Position numbers and translations under genes: made by a program. Shown here one piece after another: positions 7,499-16,812 of a stretch of DNA of 51,337 nucleotides (position 1 is the first letter of the stretch; each line of letters begins with the position of its first letter). Under the pieces are notes generated by a model. That model searched no databases and was not told the origin of the DNA. It saw only the letters and a list, made by a program, of their open reading frames with translations. The DNA comes from Anaerovibrio sp. (GTDB lineage: Bacteria > Bacillota > Negativicutes > Selenomonadales > Selenomonadaceae), in assembly GCF_024697385.1 (NCBI RefSeq), contig NZ_JAILFV010000006.1, positions 1-51,337 on the forward strand. Reading direction: 5' to 3'.

Positions 7499-8086
7499 AT
7501 GATAATTTTGGCCTCGGCTTCTCCCCGTAGGAGGGAGCTGCTTACACAGATAGGGTGTAAATTCAAGGTTATTACAAGTCACGCCGATGAATTGTCTGCT
7601 GAGGGACTTTCCCCCGGCGAATTGGTAGTAAAAAATGCGCATTTAAAGGCTGCGGCTGTGGCTGCTGAGCATGGGGAATACCCTGTGCTGGGTGCGGACA
7701 CAGTTGTAAGTCTTGATGGACATATATATGGTAAGCCTCAGGATGAGGAGCATGCCAGGGATATGCTTACAAGGTTTTCCGGCAGGACACATCAGGTTAC
7801 AACCGGTGTGGTGTTTGCCTGGAAAAATAATTTCTGGCAGGCATGGGAGACGACAGAGGTTGTTTTTTCTCCTTTATCCGCAGATCAGATTGATGAGTAT
7901 ATAGCCACCGGTGAACCGGTCGACAAAGCCGGTGCCTACGCCATACAAGGCAGGGCGGCTGTATTTATTGACGGAATCAGAGGTTCTTACTCCAATGTCG
8001 TAGGCTTGCCGCTCCATTGTCTTGATGGTCTTGCCCGGAAAGCGGGGATTGATTTGTATGACAATGGTGAAGGATCTTCCAGTTGA
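7499..8086 (+). CDS. maf: Maf family nucleoside triphosphate pyrophosphatase
   Basis: A 195-aa enzyme that hydrolyses dTTP/UTP or modified nucleotides to the monophosphate and is thought to clean the nucleotide pool; overexpression of family members blocks septation. The signature SASPRRRELL is at residues 5-14, followed by the conserved VLGADTVV and the QGRAA..I.GI.GSYSNVVGLP region. The ribosome site AAGGGGGG lies close to the ATG. It overlaps the start of radC and is part of the DUF4321-maf-radC group. Confidence 0.95.
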   Translation: MIILASASPRRRELLTQIGCKFKVITSHADELSAEGLSPGELVVKNAHLKAAAVAAEHGEYPVLGADTVVSLDGHIYGKPQDEEHARDMLTRFSGRTHQVTTGVVFAWKNNFWQAWETTEVVFSPLSADQIDEYIATGEPVDKAGAYAIQGRAAVFIDGIRGSYSNVVGLPLHCLDGLARKAGIDLYDNGEGSSS

Positions 8087-8744
8087 TGACCGTCCCCGGG
8101 AAAGGCTGATTGCCCATGGCCCGGGAATACTCAGCAACGCTGAGCTTCTGGCAATTTTGCTGGGAAGTGGATCCAAGGAAAAGTCGGCAATGCAGCTGGC
8201 TCAGGAATTATTGAGTCAGCACCGTGAAAGCGGGGTTTCGGCCCTGGCCTCAATGAGTGCCGAGGAGCTGACAGCCCATAGGGGAATAGGTAATGCAAAA
8301 GCTGCATTACTTCTGGCTGCAGTCGAGTTGGGAAAAAGACTCGAACAACATACTGCAGTACAGAGACCTGTTGTGCGCTGTCCCGCAGATGCAGCGGATT
8401 ATGCTATGCCACGGCTGCGTTACCAGCAGCGTGAGCATTTTGCAGTCATACTGTTGAATATCAAGCATCATATTTTGTCCATGCCTATTATATCCATTGG
8501 AAGCCTGACGGCATCTGTGGCACATCCGCGTGAGGTGTTCAAGGCCGCCGTGCAGAATTCAGCCGCAGCTGTTATACTGGTGCACAATCACCCCAGTGGT
8601 GATCCATCCCCCAGCAAGGAGGATATCAGTGTGACACAGCAGATGGTAAGGGCTGGAAAGCTGATGGATATACCTGTTTTGGATCATATTGTACTTGGGG
8701 ATAATAAATATATTTCCCTTAAAGAGGAAGGTATGATACAATGA
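8058..8744 (+). CDS. radC: RadC/JAB domain protein (DNA repair-like)
   Basis: A protein of about 228 aa. The N-terminal helix-hairpin-helix region (GIGNAKAALLLAAVELGKRL) is followed by a JAB/MPN+ metal-binding domain with VHNHPSGDPSPSKEDI. The family is called RadC, but its role in repair is disputed. I start it at ATG 8058 (MTMVKDLPVDDRPRERL), which matches the family's start, rather than at the upstream 8022. Its start overlaps the end of maf by 29 bp. A terminator follows before mreB. Confidence 0.9.
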   Translation: MTMVKDLPVDDRPRERLIAHGPGILSNAELLAILLGSGSKEKSAMQLAQELLSQHRESGVSALASMSAEELTAHRGIGNAKAALLLAAVELGKRLEQHTAVQRPVVRCPADAADYAMPRLRYQQREHFAVILLNIKHHILSMPIISIGSLTASVAHPREVFKAAVQNSAAAVILVHNHPSGDPSPSKEDISVTQQMVRAGKLMDIPVLDHIVLGDNKYISLKEEGMIQ

Positions 8745-8749
8745 CATGT

Positions 8750-8785
8750 GGTCTAAATAATTTTAGACCTACTTTTGGTTTTGTT
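8750..8785 (+). terminator. Intrinsic terminator after radC
   Basis: GGTCTAAA (8750-8757) pairs with TTTAGACC (8762-8769), followed by the T-rich TACTTTTGGTTTTG. A second stem, GGCACTG/CAGTGCC (8790-8796 with 8811-8817), follows and may belong to the mreB leader. Confidence 0.6.
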
Positions 8786-8873
8786 TTATGGCACTGTACC
8801 CTGCAAGGAGCAGTGCCCCAAAAGGCAAAAATAATGTTTAAGCATTTTGCAATATTGAAGGGAGTATTAGTTT

Positions 8874-9911
8874 ATGTGGAGTTTATTTGGTGGATTATCC
8901 CACGATATGGGTATTGATTTGGGTACTGCAAACACTTTGGTACATGTTAAGGGCAAGGGTATTGTGTTGCGTGAACCATCTGTTGTTGCCATAAAAAGTG
9001 AAAATGGTGAAGTCCTGGCGGTAGGTGATGATGCAAAGCGCATGATCGGCCGTACTCCGGGCAGCATTATTGCTATCCGTCCTATGAAGGATGGTGTTAT
9101 AGCAGATTTTGATGTTACCCAGGCAATGCTGAAGTATTTCATCCGCAAGGCCATGAATGCAAAATCATTTGTTCGTCCAAGGGTCGTTGTGGGGGTTCCA
9201 TCAGGTGTCACTGAGGTTGAAAAGAGAGCAGTTATTGACGCTGCTCAGCAGGCAGGTGCCCGCGAAGCATATCTTATTGAGGAGCCTATGGCCGCAGCTA
9301 TTGGTGCTGGTCTTCCGGTTGAGGAGGCTACCGGTTCCATGGTGGTAGATATCGGCGGTGGTACTACTGAAATAGCAGTTATTTCCCTGGGTGGTATTGT
9401 TACCAGCTGTTCAATCCGTATTGGCGGAGATGAGATGGATTCATCCATCATCCAGTATATTAAGCGGGAATACAATCTGATGATTGGTGAGCGTACTGCT
9501 GAGGAAATCAAGATCAGCATAGGTTCTGCCATTGTTAATGTTGAAAATGAAAAAACCATGGATATCCGTGGCCGTGACCTTGTAAGTGGTCTGCCAAAGA
9601 CACTTAATATCAAGGCCAGTGAAATCCGTGATGCTCTTAGTGAACCTGTATACAAGATCATAGATGCTGTTAAGAGCACTTTGGAAAAGACTCCACCTGA
9701 GCTGGCAGCTGATGTAATGGATCATGGCATAATGATGACAGGTGGCGGCTCCCTGCTCAGCAATCTCGATAAGCTGCTGAGCAATGAGACAGGTATGCCT
9801 GTATTGGTTTCCGAGGATGCATTATCCTGTGTAGGTGAAGGTACCGGGCGTTCCCTGGAAAACATTGAATTGTTGAAGCGGGTTGTTATGACTACAAAGA
9901 AGTTGAGATAA
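8874..9911 (+). CDS. mreB: Rod shape-determining protein MreB
   Basis: A bacterial actin of 345 aa that polymerises with ATP under the membrane and guides lateral wall synthesis. Actin motifs are seen in order: phosphate 1 GIDLGTANT (15-23), phosphate 2 [13 protein letters not shown], and the adenosine motif MMTGGGSLL near 287-295. The N-terminus [12 protein letters not shown] can act as a membrane-binding helix. The ribosome site is GAAGGGAG. It heads mreB-mreC-mreD-mrdA, which continues into minCDE. Confidence 0.98.
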   Translation: MWSLFGGLSHDMGIDLGTANTLVHVKGKGIVLREPSVVAIKSENGEVLAVGDDAKRMIGRTPGSIIAIRPMKDGVIADFDVTQAMLKYFIRKAMNAKSFVRPRVVVGVPSGVTEVEKRAVIDAAQQAGAREAYLIEEPMAAAIGAGLPVEEATGSMVVDIGGGTTEIAVISLGGIVTSCSIRIGGDEMDSSIIQYIKREYNLMIGERTAEEIKISIGSAIVNVENEKTMDIRGRDLVSGLPKTLNIKASEIRDALSEPVYKIIDAVKSTLEKTPPELAADVMDHGIMMTGGGSLLSNLDKLLSNETGMPVLVSEDALSCVGEGTGRSLENIELLKRVVMTTKKLR

Positions 9912-9912
9912 T

Positions 9913-10845
9913 ATGAGCAAAATTCGACAGAATCATGATTCGCGCAAGGCAAATTGGGTATTGGCTGCTGTTGCTGTCGGTGTATTTCTGTTAATTTTTC
10001 TGGCAGCCAGAGGCACATTAAACCCTGTTCTTACCAATTCGACTGTTATATCTGCATTGGCTCCCTTTCAGCGGGCTATTTCCTGGGTAGAGGCCAAGGT
10101 AAATGGTGCTGCTACTTTCGTGTGGGATGTTACCATGGTATATTATCAGAATAATGAGCTGCGGGAAGAGGTTTTGGCCCTTAGACAGCAAAATCTTCAG
10201 GCTGAGGAATATGTGGCTGAGAATATCCGCCTGCGTGAAATGCTTCATTATAAGCAGTCTGCCGTTCAGTTTGATTTGCTTCCGGCGAAGGTTATTGGCC
10301 GTGAGTCAGCAACCTGGACCAGTGTAATCAGTGTAAACAGGGGTACCTCTGATGGTGTAGCTGTAAATATGCCTGTTATAACTGAAAAAGGTCTTGTGGG
10401 TGTTGTTACTGAGGTTACACCGAATGCTGCCCAGGTACAGCTGCTGTTGGATTCCCGTTTTTCAGTGGGAACGCTGGTACAGCGGTCTGAATCCAGGGTC
10501 GCAGGTATAGTACAGGGTAATCCCAGTGATGCCATGCTGCCACAGATGATTAATATTCCAAGAAATTCTGATATTGTTGAAGGAGATACCATTGTTACCT
10601 CAGGCTTTGGAGGTGTCTTCCCCAAGGGGCTGATGGTTGGCTCCGTGGCCTCCATCAAAAATGATAACGGTGGATTGCTCGATATAGCATATTTATATAC
10701 ATCAGTGGATTTCCAGCGGTTGGAGGATGTTATGATAATAACTGCTTCAAGGGAAGCCCCGCCACAGCCGTTGATACCGCCTGAGCAGACTCCGGGAACT
10801 GAGACTGATAAGGCCGGAAATCCAATAAATGAGGGTGGAAAATAA
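9913..10845 (+). CDS. mreC: Rod shape-determining protein MreC
   Basis: A 310-aa single-pass membrane protein of the elongasome. A membrane helix (about 15-33) is followed by a coiled coil (about 75-110) and the beta-rich MreC domain with NRGTSDGV and KGLVGVVTEV. The C-terminal tail is proline-rich and probably disordered. It starts 1 bp after the mreB stop and shares the TAATG overlap with mreD, suggesting translational coupling. Confidence 0.96.
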   Translation: MSKIRQNHDSRKANWVLAAVAVGVFLLIFLAARGTLNPVLTNSTVISALAPFQRAISWVEAKVNGAATFVWDVTMVYYQNNELREEVLALRQQNLQAEEYVAENIRLREMLHYKQSAVQFDLLPAKVIGRESATWTSVISVNRGTSDGVAVNMPVITEKGLVGVVTEVTPNAAQVQLLLDSRFSVGTLVQRSESRVAGIVQGNPSDAMLPQMINIPRNSDIVEGDTIVTSGFGGVFPKGLMVGSVASIKNDNGGLLDIAYLYTSVDFQRLEDVMIITASREAPPQPLIPPEQTPGTETDKAGNPINEGGK

Positions 10846-11336
10846 TGAAAAAATTTCTGGCCTGGCTATTATTTGTTATTTTGGTATATGCGTTCCAATC
10901 CTCATTCATGCCTTTATTCTATTTTCATGGAATCGGGCCGGATCTTCTGTTGCTCGTGACAGGCTCTGTGGGCTTTTTGACAGACCGAAATAAAGGCTGT
11001 TTTGCCGGATTTTTGTTTGGCCTGTTTGAGGATCTGGCATCAGGTACATTTTTGGGAATAAATACCTTTACCAAGATGATTATAGGCTATGTATGTGGAA
11101 TTTTTTCCAAAAGGGTTCTTAATGACAGCTTTGGTCTGCCGGTAGTCGCTTCAGTTCTGAATACTGTTTTTAGCTTTATCGTCATTGAGATTATTATGCT
11201 TTTGCTGGGATACAGCTTTGATTGGCTGGCACATTTTCAATTCAAGCTAGCACCCCTTATCTGTTATAATTTGGTTTTTGCATGGCCGGTTCACTGTATT
11301 GTCAGATGGATGTGGAATAAAACATCTGATATGTAA
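10845..11336 (+). CDS. mreD: Rod shape-determining protein MreD
   Basis: A 163-aa membrane protein with about five helices and the typical GIGPDLLLL and GFLFGLFEDLASG motifs. It works with MreC and PBP2 in wall elongation. The start overlaps the mreC stop by one base. Confidence 0.95.
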   Translation: MKKFLAWLLFVILVYAFQSSFMPLFYFHGIGPDLLLLVTGSVGFLTDRNKGCFAGFLFGLFEDLASGTFLGINTFTKMIIGYVCGIFSKRVLNDSFGLPVVASVLNTVFSFIVIEIIMLLLGYSFDWLAHFQFKLAPLICYNLVFAWPVHCIVRWMWNKTSDM

Positions 11337-11451
11337 TGTAAAGCGATATGTTAATGGGACCGGAATAACATGGGGAAACAGGCAGCAACAATTTATTTGA
11401 TTTATCCGGGGCACTGGATGGTGCCTTCCGTTGTAGTGGGAGTTTTTTCTG

Positions 11452-13389
11452 GTGAATACGAATGATATAGAGTTTGGTGGGCGCCTAAAGGTAATCGGTA
11501 TTATAATAATACTGATTATTACGGTGCTTATTGGCCGTATGGGGTATTTGCAGATATATAAAGGCGAATATTATTCTCATCTGGCAGATGGTAACAGAAT
11601 ACGCATTGTGCCTGCAGTAGCTCCCCGGGGAAATTTCTATGACCGGAACGGAGTGCTGCTGGTCACCAACAGACCGGGCTTTGCTGTTTCTTTGCTTCCA
11701 TTGACGGAGCCGATTTCAGACGATGTAATCAATCGACTTTCATTGTTATTAAAGGTATCCAGAGATGATATAAAAAAGAAGATTGACAGTCATGTGGGAT
11801 TTGATCCCATAAGAATAAAAACTGGCATAGGTCCTGAAATTTACAGTATTATCGCTGAACAAAAGGATTTGTATCCTGGAGTTGTAATCGAAGTACTGCC
11901 AATTCGTGAGTATGTTTTTAAAGAGCAGGCAGTACATGTTTTTGGGTATGTCAGTGAAATAAACGATGAGGAGCTGGAGGCCAAAAAGGATTCGGCCCAT
12001 AAGTATAAAATGGGTGATATCATAGGTAAGGCAGGCCTTGAGCGCGTTTATGATGTGGAACTCCGTGGCAAGGATGGCGGAGAGCAGGTAGAGGTTGATG
12101 TTACCGGCAAGCCGGTGGATGTTTTGGGAAAGAAATATCCTGTGCCGGGGTGTGATCTTGTCCTTACACTGGATAAGGATATTCAGGCTGCCGCTGAAAA
12201 GGCAGTGGATGAGCAGCTGGTGGCAGTCGGGGCCAAGGCGGCGGCTGTTGTGGTAATGAATCCACAGACCGGTGAAGTGTTGGCCATGGTCAGCCGTCCT
12301 TCCTTTGATCCAAATCTGTTTGTAGGTGGAATATCCTCAAAAAATTGGAATGTCATCAATAATAATCCAAATCATCCTATGGACAACAAGGCGATTACCG
12401 GTGAATATCCTCCGGGGTCGACCTTCAAGATAGTAACTGGTACAGCTGCTCTGGCGGAGCATGTTGTAACCCCTGAGGAAAAGATTTATGATTCCGGTAA
12501 GCACTGGATTGTAGATAAGGGCAACGCAGACGGTGAAGCCTTGGGCTATATTAATTTTGAGGAAGCCATGGCTCATTCCGATAATGTATATTTTTACGAA
12601 ATGGGCAACCGCCTGGGAATTGACAGGCTGGAAAAATATTCCAGGATGTTTGGCCTTGGGAAGCCTACCGGCATCAACCTGTTGTTTGAGGCCGAGGGCA
12701 TAGTGGCATCCCAGTCCTATAAGAGGAAGGTCTTTGATGATGACTGGTATTTGGCAGAGACATTCGATGCTGCCATAGGCCAGGGATTTAATTCAGTTAC
12801 CCCGATACAGGCTGCAATGGTTATGGGGCAGATTGCCGCAGATGGCCAAAGGTTTAAGCCTTATCTGGTAAATAAGATTATTGACCAGGATGGCAAGGTG
12901 GTAAAGCAATTCAAACCGGAAAAGGTTGGTGAGCTGGATGTGCCGCTTGAATACATCAGGCTGGTACAAAAGGGATTAAAGGGAGTTACCAAGTTTGGAA
13001 CAGCTGCATCAGCTTTCTATAATTATCCTGTTGATATAGCAGGTAAGACAGGTACAGCTGAGAATCCTCATGGTCGTGACCATGGCTGGTTTGTTGCCTA
13101 TGGTCCCTTTAATAACCCTAATATAGTGGTTGCTGTTATTGTTGAGCAGGGTGGTTATGGTTCGGCCTCCGCTGTGCCAATAGGCAGGAAGATACTGGAT
13201 GCAGCCTTCCATCTCACGGATCCGTCAAAGGATAAGAAAGCTCCTTCGGTGAAGAATCAGGTCAATGGGCAGCAAGATAACAAATCCGATAAGAACAATT
13301 CCAAGGAAAAGTCTCCGGCACAGCCTGCTGTGGTGAATAATGCACCTGTGCCAGGAAAGGAAAATGATACAGATGGACTGAAAAGATAA
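11452..13389 (+). CDS. mrdA: Penicillin-binding protein 2 (peptidoglycan transpeptidase)
   Basis: A 645-aa class B PBP that crosslinks peptidoglycan during elongation, working with RodA. A membrane anchor (about 13-32) is followed by the PBP dimer domain (R..PRGNFYDRNG near 60-72) and the transpeptidase domain: active-site STFK with Ser323, SDN at 376-378 and KTG at 532-534. The last 55 residues are a low-complexity polar tail (Lys/Asn/Ser/Pro), longer than in many relatives. It starts at GTG 11452, preceded by GTGGGAG. The 115-bp gap from mreD holds a small GGCAC/GTGCC hairpin. Confidence 0.96.
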   Translation: MNTNDIEFGGRLKVIGIIIILIITVLIGRMGYLQIYKGEYYSHLADGNRIRIVPAVAPRGNFYDRNGVLLVTNRPGFAVSLLPLTEPISDDVINRLSLLLKVSRDDIKKKIDSHVGFDPIRIKTGIGPEIYSIIAEQKDLYPGVVIEVLPIREYVFKEQAVHVFGYVSEINDEELEAKKDSAHKYKMGDIIGKAGLERVYDVELRGKDGGEQVEVDVTGKPVDVLGKKYPVPGCDLVLTLDKDIQAAAEKAVDEQLVAVGAKAAAVVVMNPQTGEVLAMVSRPSFDPNLFVGGISSKNWNVINNNPNHPMDNKAITGEYPPGSTFKIVTGTAALAEHVVTPEEKIYDSGKHWIVDKGNADGEALGYINFEEAMAHSDNVYFYEMGNRLGIDRLEKYSRMFGLGKPTGINLLFEAEGIVASQSYKRKVFDDDWYLAETFDAAIGQGFNSVTPIQAAMVMGQIAADGQRFKPYLVNKIIDQDGKVVKQFKPEKVGELDVPLEYIRLVQKGLKGVTKFGTAASAFYNYPVDIAGKTGTAENPHGRDHGWFVAYGPFNNPNIVVAVIVEQGGYGSASAVPIGRKILDAAFHLTDPSKDKKAPSVKNQVNGQQDNKSDKNNSKEKSPAQPAVVNNAPVPGKENDTDGLKR

Positions 13390-13437
13390 ACGAATGCTGA
13401 TTCTAGAATAAATTTATGGCAGATAGGTGGGGAGAGC

Positions 13438-14076
13438 ATGAGCAAGGATTTAATAACAATAAAAGGTGGTAAGGATGGCTTTCGCCTGTTGGTTGACAGC
13501 TCTGCCAGCATGGAACAGATTGAAGCTGAAATTAAAAAGAAGTTGGAGGCCAATCCGGGATTTTTTCCTGAAGGTACTAAATTCGAGCTGGAAGTGGCCG
13601 ATCTGGATCGTTCCGTGAAAAAGGGAATCGATCAGCTGTTGAGTCAACACGGACTAGGTATTGAAAAGTCCGGGAAAAAAGCTCAACCCAGATATACCGG
13701 GGCGCGGGAGAATCATCCAAGACCTGTTGCCCAGGAGCAGCCCGTCGTTCAGGAAATGATGGTAATCAATCATACAATCCGTGGTGGCGAAGAAATATCC
13801 AGCAAAAGTTCAGTGCTTATTTGCGGTAATGTTAATCCCGGAGCACAGATTATTGCCGGTGGAAGTATTGATATCCGTGGCACCTGTCGTGGTACAGTCC
13901 ATGCCGGTGCGTGGGGTGATACCAATGCTGTGATAATAGCTGATAGGCTCATGCCTACTCAGATTCGCATAGCAAACCTTATTGCCCGGTCCCCGGACAA
14001 TATGGAAAAAAATGATTTTGCTGAGCGGGCATACATTAAAGATGGAAAAATTATAATTGAACCAATAGAAAGGTAG
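13438..14076 (+). CDS. minC: Septum site-determining protein MinC
   Basis: A 212-aa FtsZ inhibitor. The N-terminal domain (about 1-85) destabilises FtsZ polymers. A Pro/Gln-rich linker follows (about 85-107), then the C-terminal beta-helix domain (about 110-212), which dimerises and binds MinD: the RGGEEISSKSSVLICGNVNP and GGSIDIRGTCRGTVHAG repeats are typical. The first gene of minCDE, 48 bp after mrdA, with ribosome site GGGGAG. Confidence 0.95.
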   Translation: MSKDLITIKGGKDGFRLLVDSSASMEQIEAEIKKKLEANPGFFPEGTKFELEVADLDRSVKKGIDQLLSQHGLGIEKSGKKAQPRYTGARENHPRPVAQEQPVVQEMMVINHTIRGGEEISSKSSVLICGNVNPGAQIIAGGSIDIRGTCRGTVHAGAWGDTNAVIIADRLMPTQIRIANLIARSPDNMEKNDFAERAYIKDGKIIIEPIER

Positions 14077-14086
14077 GATTGTTTAG

Positions 14087-14890
14087 ATGAGTGAGGTTAT
14101 TGTTGTTACTTCCGGTAAGGGTGGTGTAGGCAAGTCCACAACTACGGCAAATCTTGGTGTTGGCTTGGCGATGCGTGGTCAGAAGGTAGTATTGATCGAT
14201 ACAGATACAGGCCTTAGAAATCTTGATTTGCTTCTGGGACTTGAAAACCGGATTATGTACGACCTGGTAGATGTAATTGAAGGCCGTGTGGAAATCAGAA
14301 AGGCACTGGTTCGTCATAAGAAGTATGAAAATCTTCAGCTATTGCCTACTTCCCAGGTAAAGGATAAATCAGCTGTAAATCCTGCGGACCTGATGGCACT
14401 TTGCGATGAGTTGCGCAAGGAATATGATTATGTAATCATTGATTGCCCGGCAGGTATTGAGCAGGGCTTTAAGACAGCAATTGCCGGTGCGGACACAGCG
14501 ATTGTTGTTACCATGCCTGAAGTATCGGCAGTAAGGGATGCTGATAAGATAATCGGTGAGCTGGGACGCTCCGAAAAAGACAATATCAAGCTGATTATCA
14601 ACAGAATCCGTCCAGCCATGGTCAGCAGCGGTGAAATGATGGATATGGATGATATCAATGACATATTGGCAATTAAGTGTATCGGTCAGGTTCCTGATGA
14701 TATCAAGGTTGTTACATCAGCAAACCGCGGTGAGCCGGTAGTTGGGGACAATGATTCCGAGGCCGGCAGGGCATACGCCAATATTGTTGGTCGCATTATG
14801 GGTGAGGATATTCCTTTTTTGGAATTTGAAAAGCAGGGCTTTTTCACCAAATTGAAAAAGGCTTTTGGAATTTTAGGGGGGGAGAAATAG
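14087..14890 (+). CDS. minD: Septum site-determining ATPase MinD
   Basis: A 267-aa ParA-type ATPase that recruits MinC to the membrane at the poles. The deviant Walker A GKGGVGKSTT is at residues 10-19, Walker B-like VIIDCPAG is about 117-124, and the C-terminal amphipathic membrane helix GFFTKLKKAFGIL is present. It lies 10 bp after minC and directly abuts minE. Confidence 0.98.
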   Translation: MSEVIVVTSGKGGVGKSTTTANLGVGLAMRGQKVVLIDTDTGLRNLDLLLGLENRIMYDLVDVIEGRVEIRKALVRHKKYENLQLLPTSQVKDKSAVNPADLMALCDELRKEYDYVIIDCPAGIEQGFKTAIAGADTAIVVTMPEVSAVRDADKIIGELGRSEKDNIKLIINRIRPAMVSSGEMMDMDDINDILAIKCIGQVPDDIKVVTSANRGEPVVGDNDSEAGRAYANIVGRIMGEDIPFLEFEKQGFFTKLKKAFGILGGEK

Positions 14891-15151
14891 ATGCTAGGTT
14901 CATTGATGCAGATTTTCAGGTCAGAGAAATCCGGCAAGGTAGCAAAGAAAAGACTACAGATGGTACTTATCCAGGATAGGGCCAATGTTTCTCCAGAAGT
15001 TATGGCACAGCTTCGTGACGACATTATTCAGGTTATTTCAAAATATATGGTTATTGATAAAACCGATATGGAAATATCCCTGGAGAATGTGGATGATTCT
15101 GTAGCACTTGTTGCCAATATTCCAGTACAAAATATGAAACACCACAAATAA
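14891..15151 (+). CDS. minE: Cell division topological specificity factor MinE
   Basis: An 86-aa protein that stimulates the MinD ATPase and makes the system oscillate. The N-terminal amphipathic part (MLGSLMQIFRSEKSGKVAKK) is followed by the MinD-binding region with RLQMVLIQDRA and the dimerising C-terminal half. The ATG follows the minD TAG with no gap. The repeat copy R2 begins 2 bp after its stop. Confidence 0.95.
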   Translation: MLGSLMQIFRSEKSGKVAKKRLQMVLIQDRANVSPEVMAQLRDDIIQVISKYMVIDKTDMEISLENVDDSVALVANIPVQNMKHHK

Positions 15152-15152
15152 T

Positions 15153-15310
15153 CATAACGAGATATAGCAGCCTCCTTCTCCCTGCAGGTCGGCAAACAAA
15201 TCATGACGGGGAGCATTCCCCATGTTTCATGGGCTTAAAAAGCTGGTAGTCTTGTTCAGATGCCAATGGGAAATTTTCTTCCGGAGAAGAAGGACCTGAA
15301 CAATGGGGGC
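15153..15310 (+). repeat. Copy R2 of the dispersed structured repeat (strongly diverged)
   Basis: It begins CATAACGAGAT and ends CTGAACAATGGGGG, matching the family's ends. The interior has drifted, but the key shapes persist: an H1-like hairpin GGGG-AGCATT-CCCC at the right place and the T-rich hairpin TTCTTC/GAGAAGAA. It starts right at the minE stop codon and precedes the operon terminator, so it is probably transcribed as the minE 3' UTR. The call rests on order and structure more than on identity. Confidence 0.6.
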
Positions 15311-15337
15311 ATGGATTATCTGTAGTGAAACGAAAAA

Positions 15338-15373
15338 GAGGAGCTGGCTCAGGCTGGTTCCTCATTTTTTTTT
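15338..15373 (+). terminator. Terminator of the mreB-minE gene group
   Basis: GAGGAGCTGGC pairs with GCTGGTTCCTC (11 bp, three wobble pairs) around a TCAG loop and is followed by A and nine T. The + ORF 15303-15542 runs straight through it and is rejected. Confidence 0.85.
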
Positions 15374-15382
15374 GAATCGATA

Positions 15383-15411
15383 TTGTTCTTTGTTTTGGTT
15401 CATGATACTAT
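15383..15411 (+). promoter_or_regulatory. Possible rodA promoter with a long structured leader
   Basis: TTGTTC (15383-15388) and TACTAT (15406-15411) have a 17-bp spacer and lie just after the terminator. The leader to the rodA start is about 160 nt and contains a long inverted repeat (GGGGGCATA near 15481 with TATGC and then CCCCC near 15530). No gene was found in this gap. Confidence 0.5.
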
Positions 15412-15577
15412 GTATTAGTTATTATGAGGTTAAAGCTGTAGCTTGTCTTTGCAGGCTGGGCAAAAAGACCATAACAGGCAGGGGGCATATGCACCCTTTT
15501 ATGGTATGCAAAGCCGGCTCCCCCGGTAAAACTTCATCATAATTGTACTGGAATACAAATCCTTGGAGGGTCTGATT

Positions 15578-16687
15578 TTGTTTATAAATAAAAAGCTGAG
15601 GAAAGTGGATGTTGCACTGGTTGTGTCAGTAACAGCAATTATTATTATGAGCCTTATTACCATAGGAAGTGCAACTCATATAAATACACCATCAGATGAC
15701 AGATATTGGTTTTTGCAGCGCCAGGGAATTTTTACCCTGATAAATGTGGGGATGATTATATTCTTCATGAATTTTGACTATAAAATGCTGCAAATATATG
15801 GAAAAAAAATATATATATTCAATTTAATCATGCTGCTGGCCGTCATGTTTCTGGGGCAGTCGGCTTTGGGGGCACAGCGCTGGATTCAGCTTGGGCCGAT
15901 ATCCCTGCAGCCGTCAGAGTTTTCCAAGATAATGATGATAATATGTATGGCGTCAGTGTTCCAGGACAAGATCGGCAAGCTGAATACCTTTTCCGATTTA
16001 CTTCCCCTGCTGGGGTATGTAGGTCTTCCTTTTTTACTGGTGTTAAAACAGCCTGATTTGGGAACATCACTGGTATTTATTGCTATTTTCCTTGGGATGA
16101 TATTTGCCTGCGGCGTAAATCTTAAACTGCTGTTCTGGATGTTTTCCGCAGCGGTTGCCTGTGCGCCTCTGCTATGGATGTTTGTCCTGAAGGAATACCA
16201 AAAAATGCGCATCATGGTATTTATTGATCCAAATGTAGATCCACTGGGGTCGGGGTATCATATCATCCAATCCAAGATAGCAATAGGATCGGGAATGTTA
16301 TTTGGCAAGGGCCTGTTTTCCGGAACCCAGAGTCAGCTGAACTTCCTTCCGGAAAATCATACGGATTTTATATTTGCAGTAGTCGGTGAAGAGCTTGGCT
16401 TTATCGGTACCACATTTTTGCTATTGATGTACCTGATTCTTATGTGGCGTGGAATCAAGATTGCCCAGCAGGCCCAGGACACCTTTGGCATGCTGTTGGC
16501 TGTGGGCATTACCTCCATGCTGGCCTTCCATGTACTGGTTAATGTGGGAATGACAGCGGGAATCATGCCAGTTACCGGTATTCCGCTGCCTTTTATGAGT
16601 TATGGTGTCAGTGCTCTTACGACGAATATGTTGTCGGTGGCAATACTGCTTAATATTTATCTGCGGAACCAAAAATTACAATTTTAG
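15578..16687 (+). CDS. rodA: Peptidoglycan glycosyltransferase RodA (FtsW/RodA/SpoVE family)
   Basis: A SEDS-family polymerase of about 369 aa that makes glycan strands from lipid II together with PBP2. It has about ten membrane helices; conserved stretches include LGAQRWIQLGPISLQPSEF, KQPDLGTSLVF, NFLPENHTDFIFAVVGEE and the C-terminal GIPLPFMSYGVSALT. I start it at TTG 15578, because the ORF-track start at 15563 overlaps the ribosome site GGAGGG (15565-15570). It has its own promoter and terminator, separate from the mre/min group. Confidence 0.95.
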   Translation: MFINKKLRKVDVALVVSVTAIIIMSLITIGSATHINTPSDDRYWFLQRQGIFTLINVGMIIFFMNFDYKMLQIYGKKIYIFNLIMLLAVMFLGQSALGAQRWIQLGPISLQPSEFSKIMMIICMASVFQDKIGKLNTFSDLLPLLGYVGLPFLLVLKQPDLGTSLVFIAIFLGMIFACGVNLKLLFWMFSAAVACAPLLWMFVLKEYQKMRIMVFIDPNVDPLGSGYHIIQSKIAIGSGMLFGKGLFSGTQSQLNFLPENHTDFIFAVVGEELGFIGTTFLLLMYLILMWRGIKIAQQAQDTFGMLLAVGITSMLAFHVLVNVGMTAGIMPVTGIPLPFMSYGVSALTTNMLSVAILLNIYLRNQKLQF

Positions 16688-16740
16688 ACTGGACCGGTGC
16701 AGCCGGACCGGTCAATGATTGTGCCATTTCTTTGGATGGT

Positions 16741-16780
16741 AAATGGGCTGGCTTATACAGCCCATTTTTATTCTTTATTT
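16741..16780 (+). terminator. Intrinsic terminator after rodA
   Basis: AAATGGGCTG (16741-16750) pairs with CAGCCCATTT (16758-16767), followed by the T-rich tail TTATTCTTTATTTTC. A GC-rich palindromic stem (GACTGG/CCGGTC) precedes it at 16687-16713. Confidence 0.9.
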
Positions 16781-16812
16781 TCAATCGTGTCTATATAAAG
16801 GGAGTTTGAGCA

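Noticed and set aside
15303-15542. 79-aa ORF between minE and rodA
   Set aside because: It runs through the intrinsic terminator and the candidate rodA promoter and has no ribosome site.
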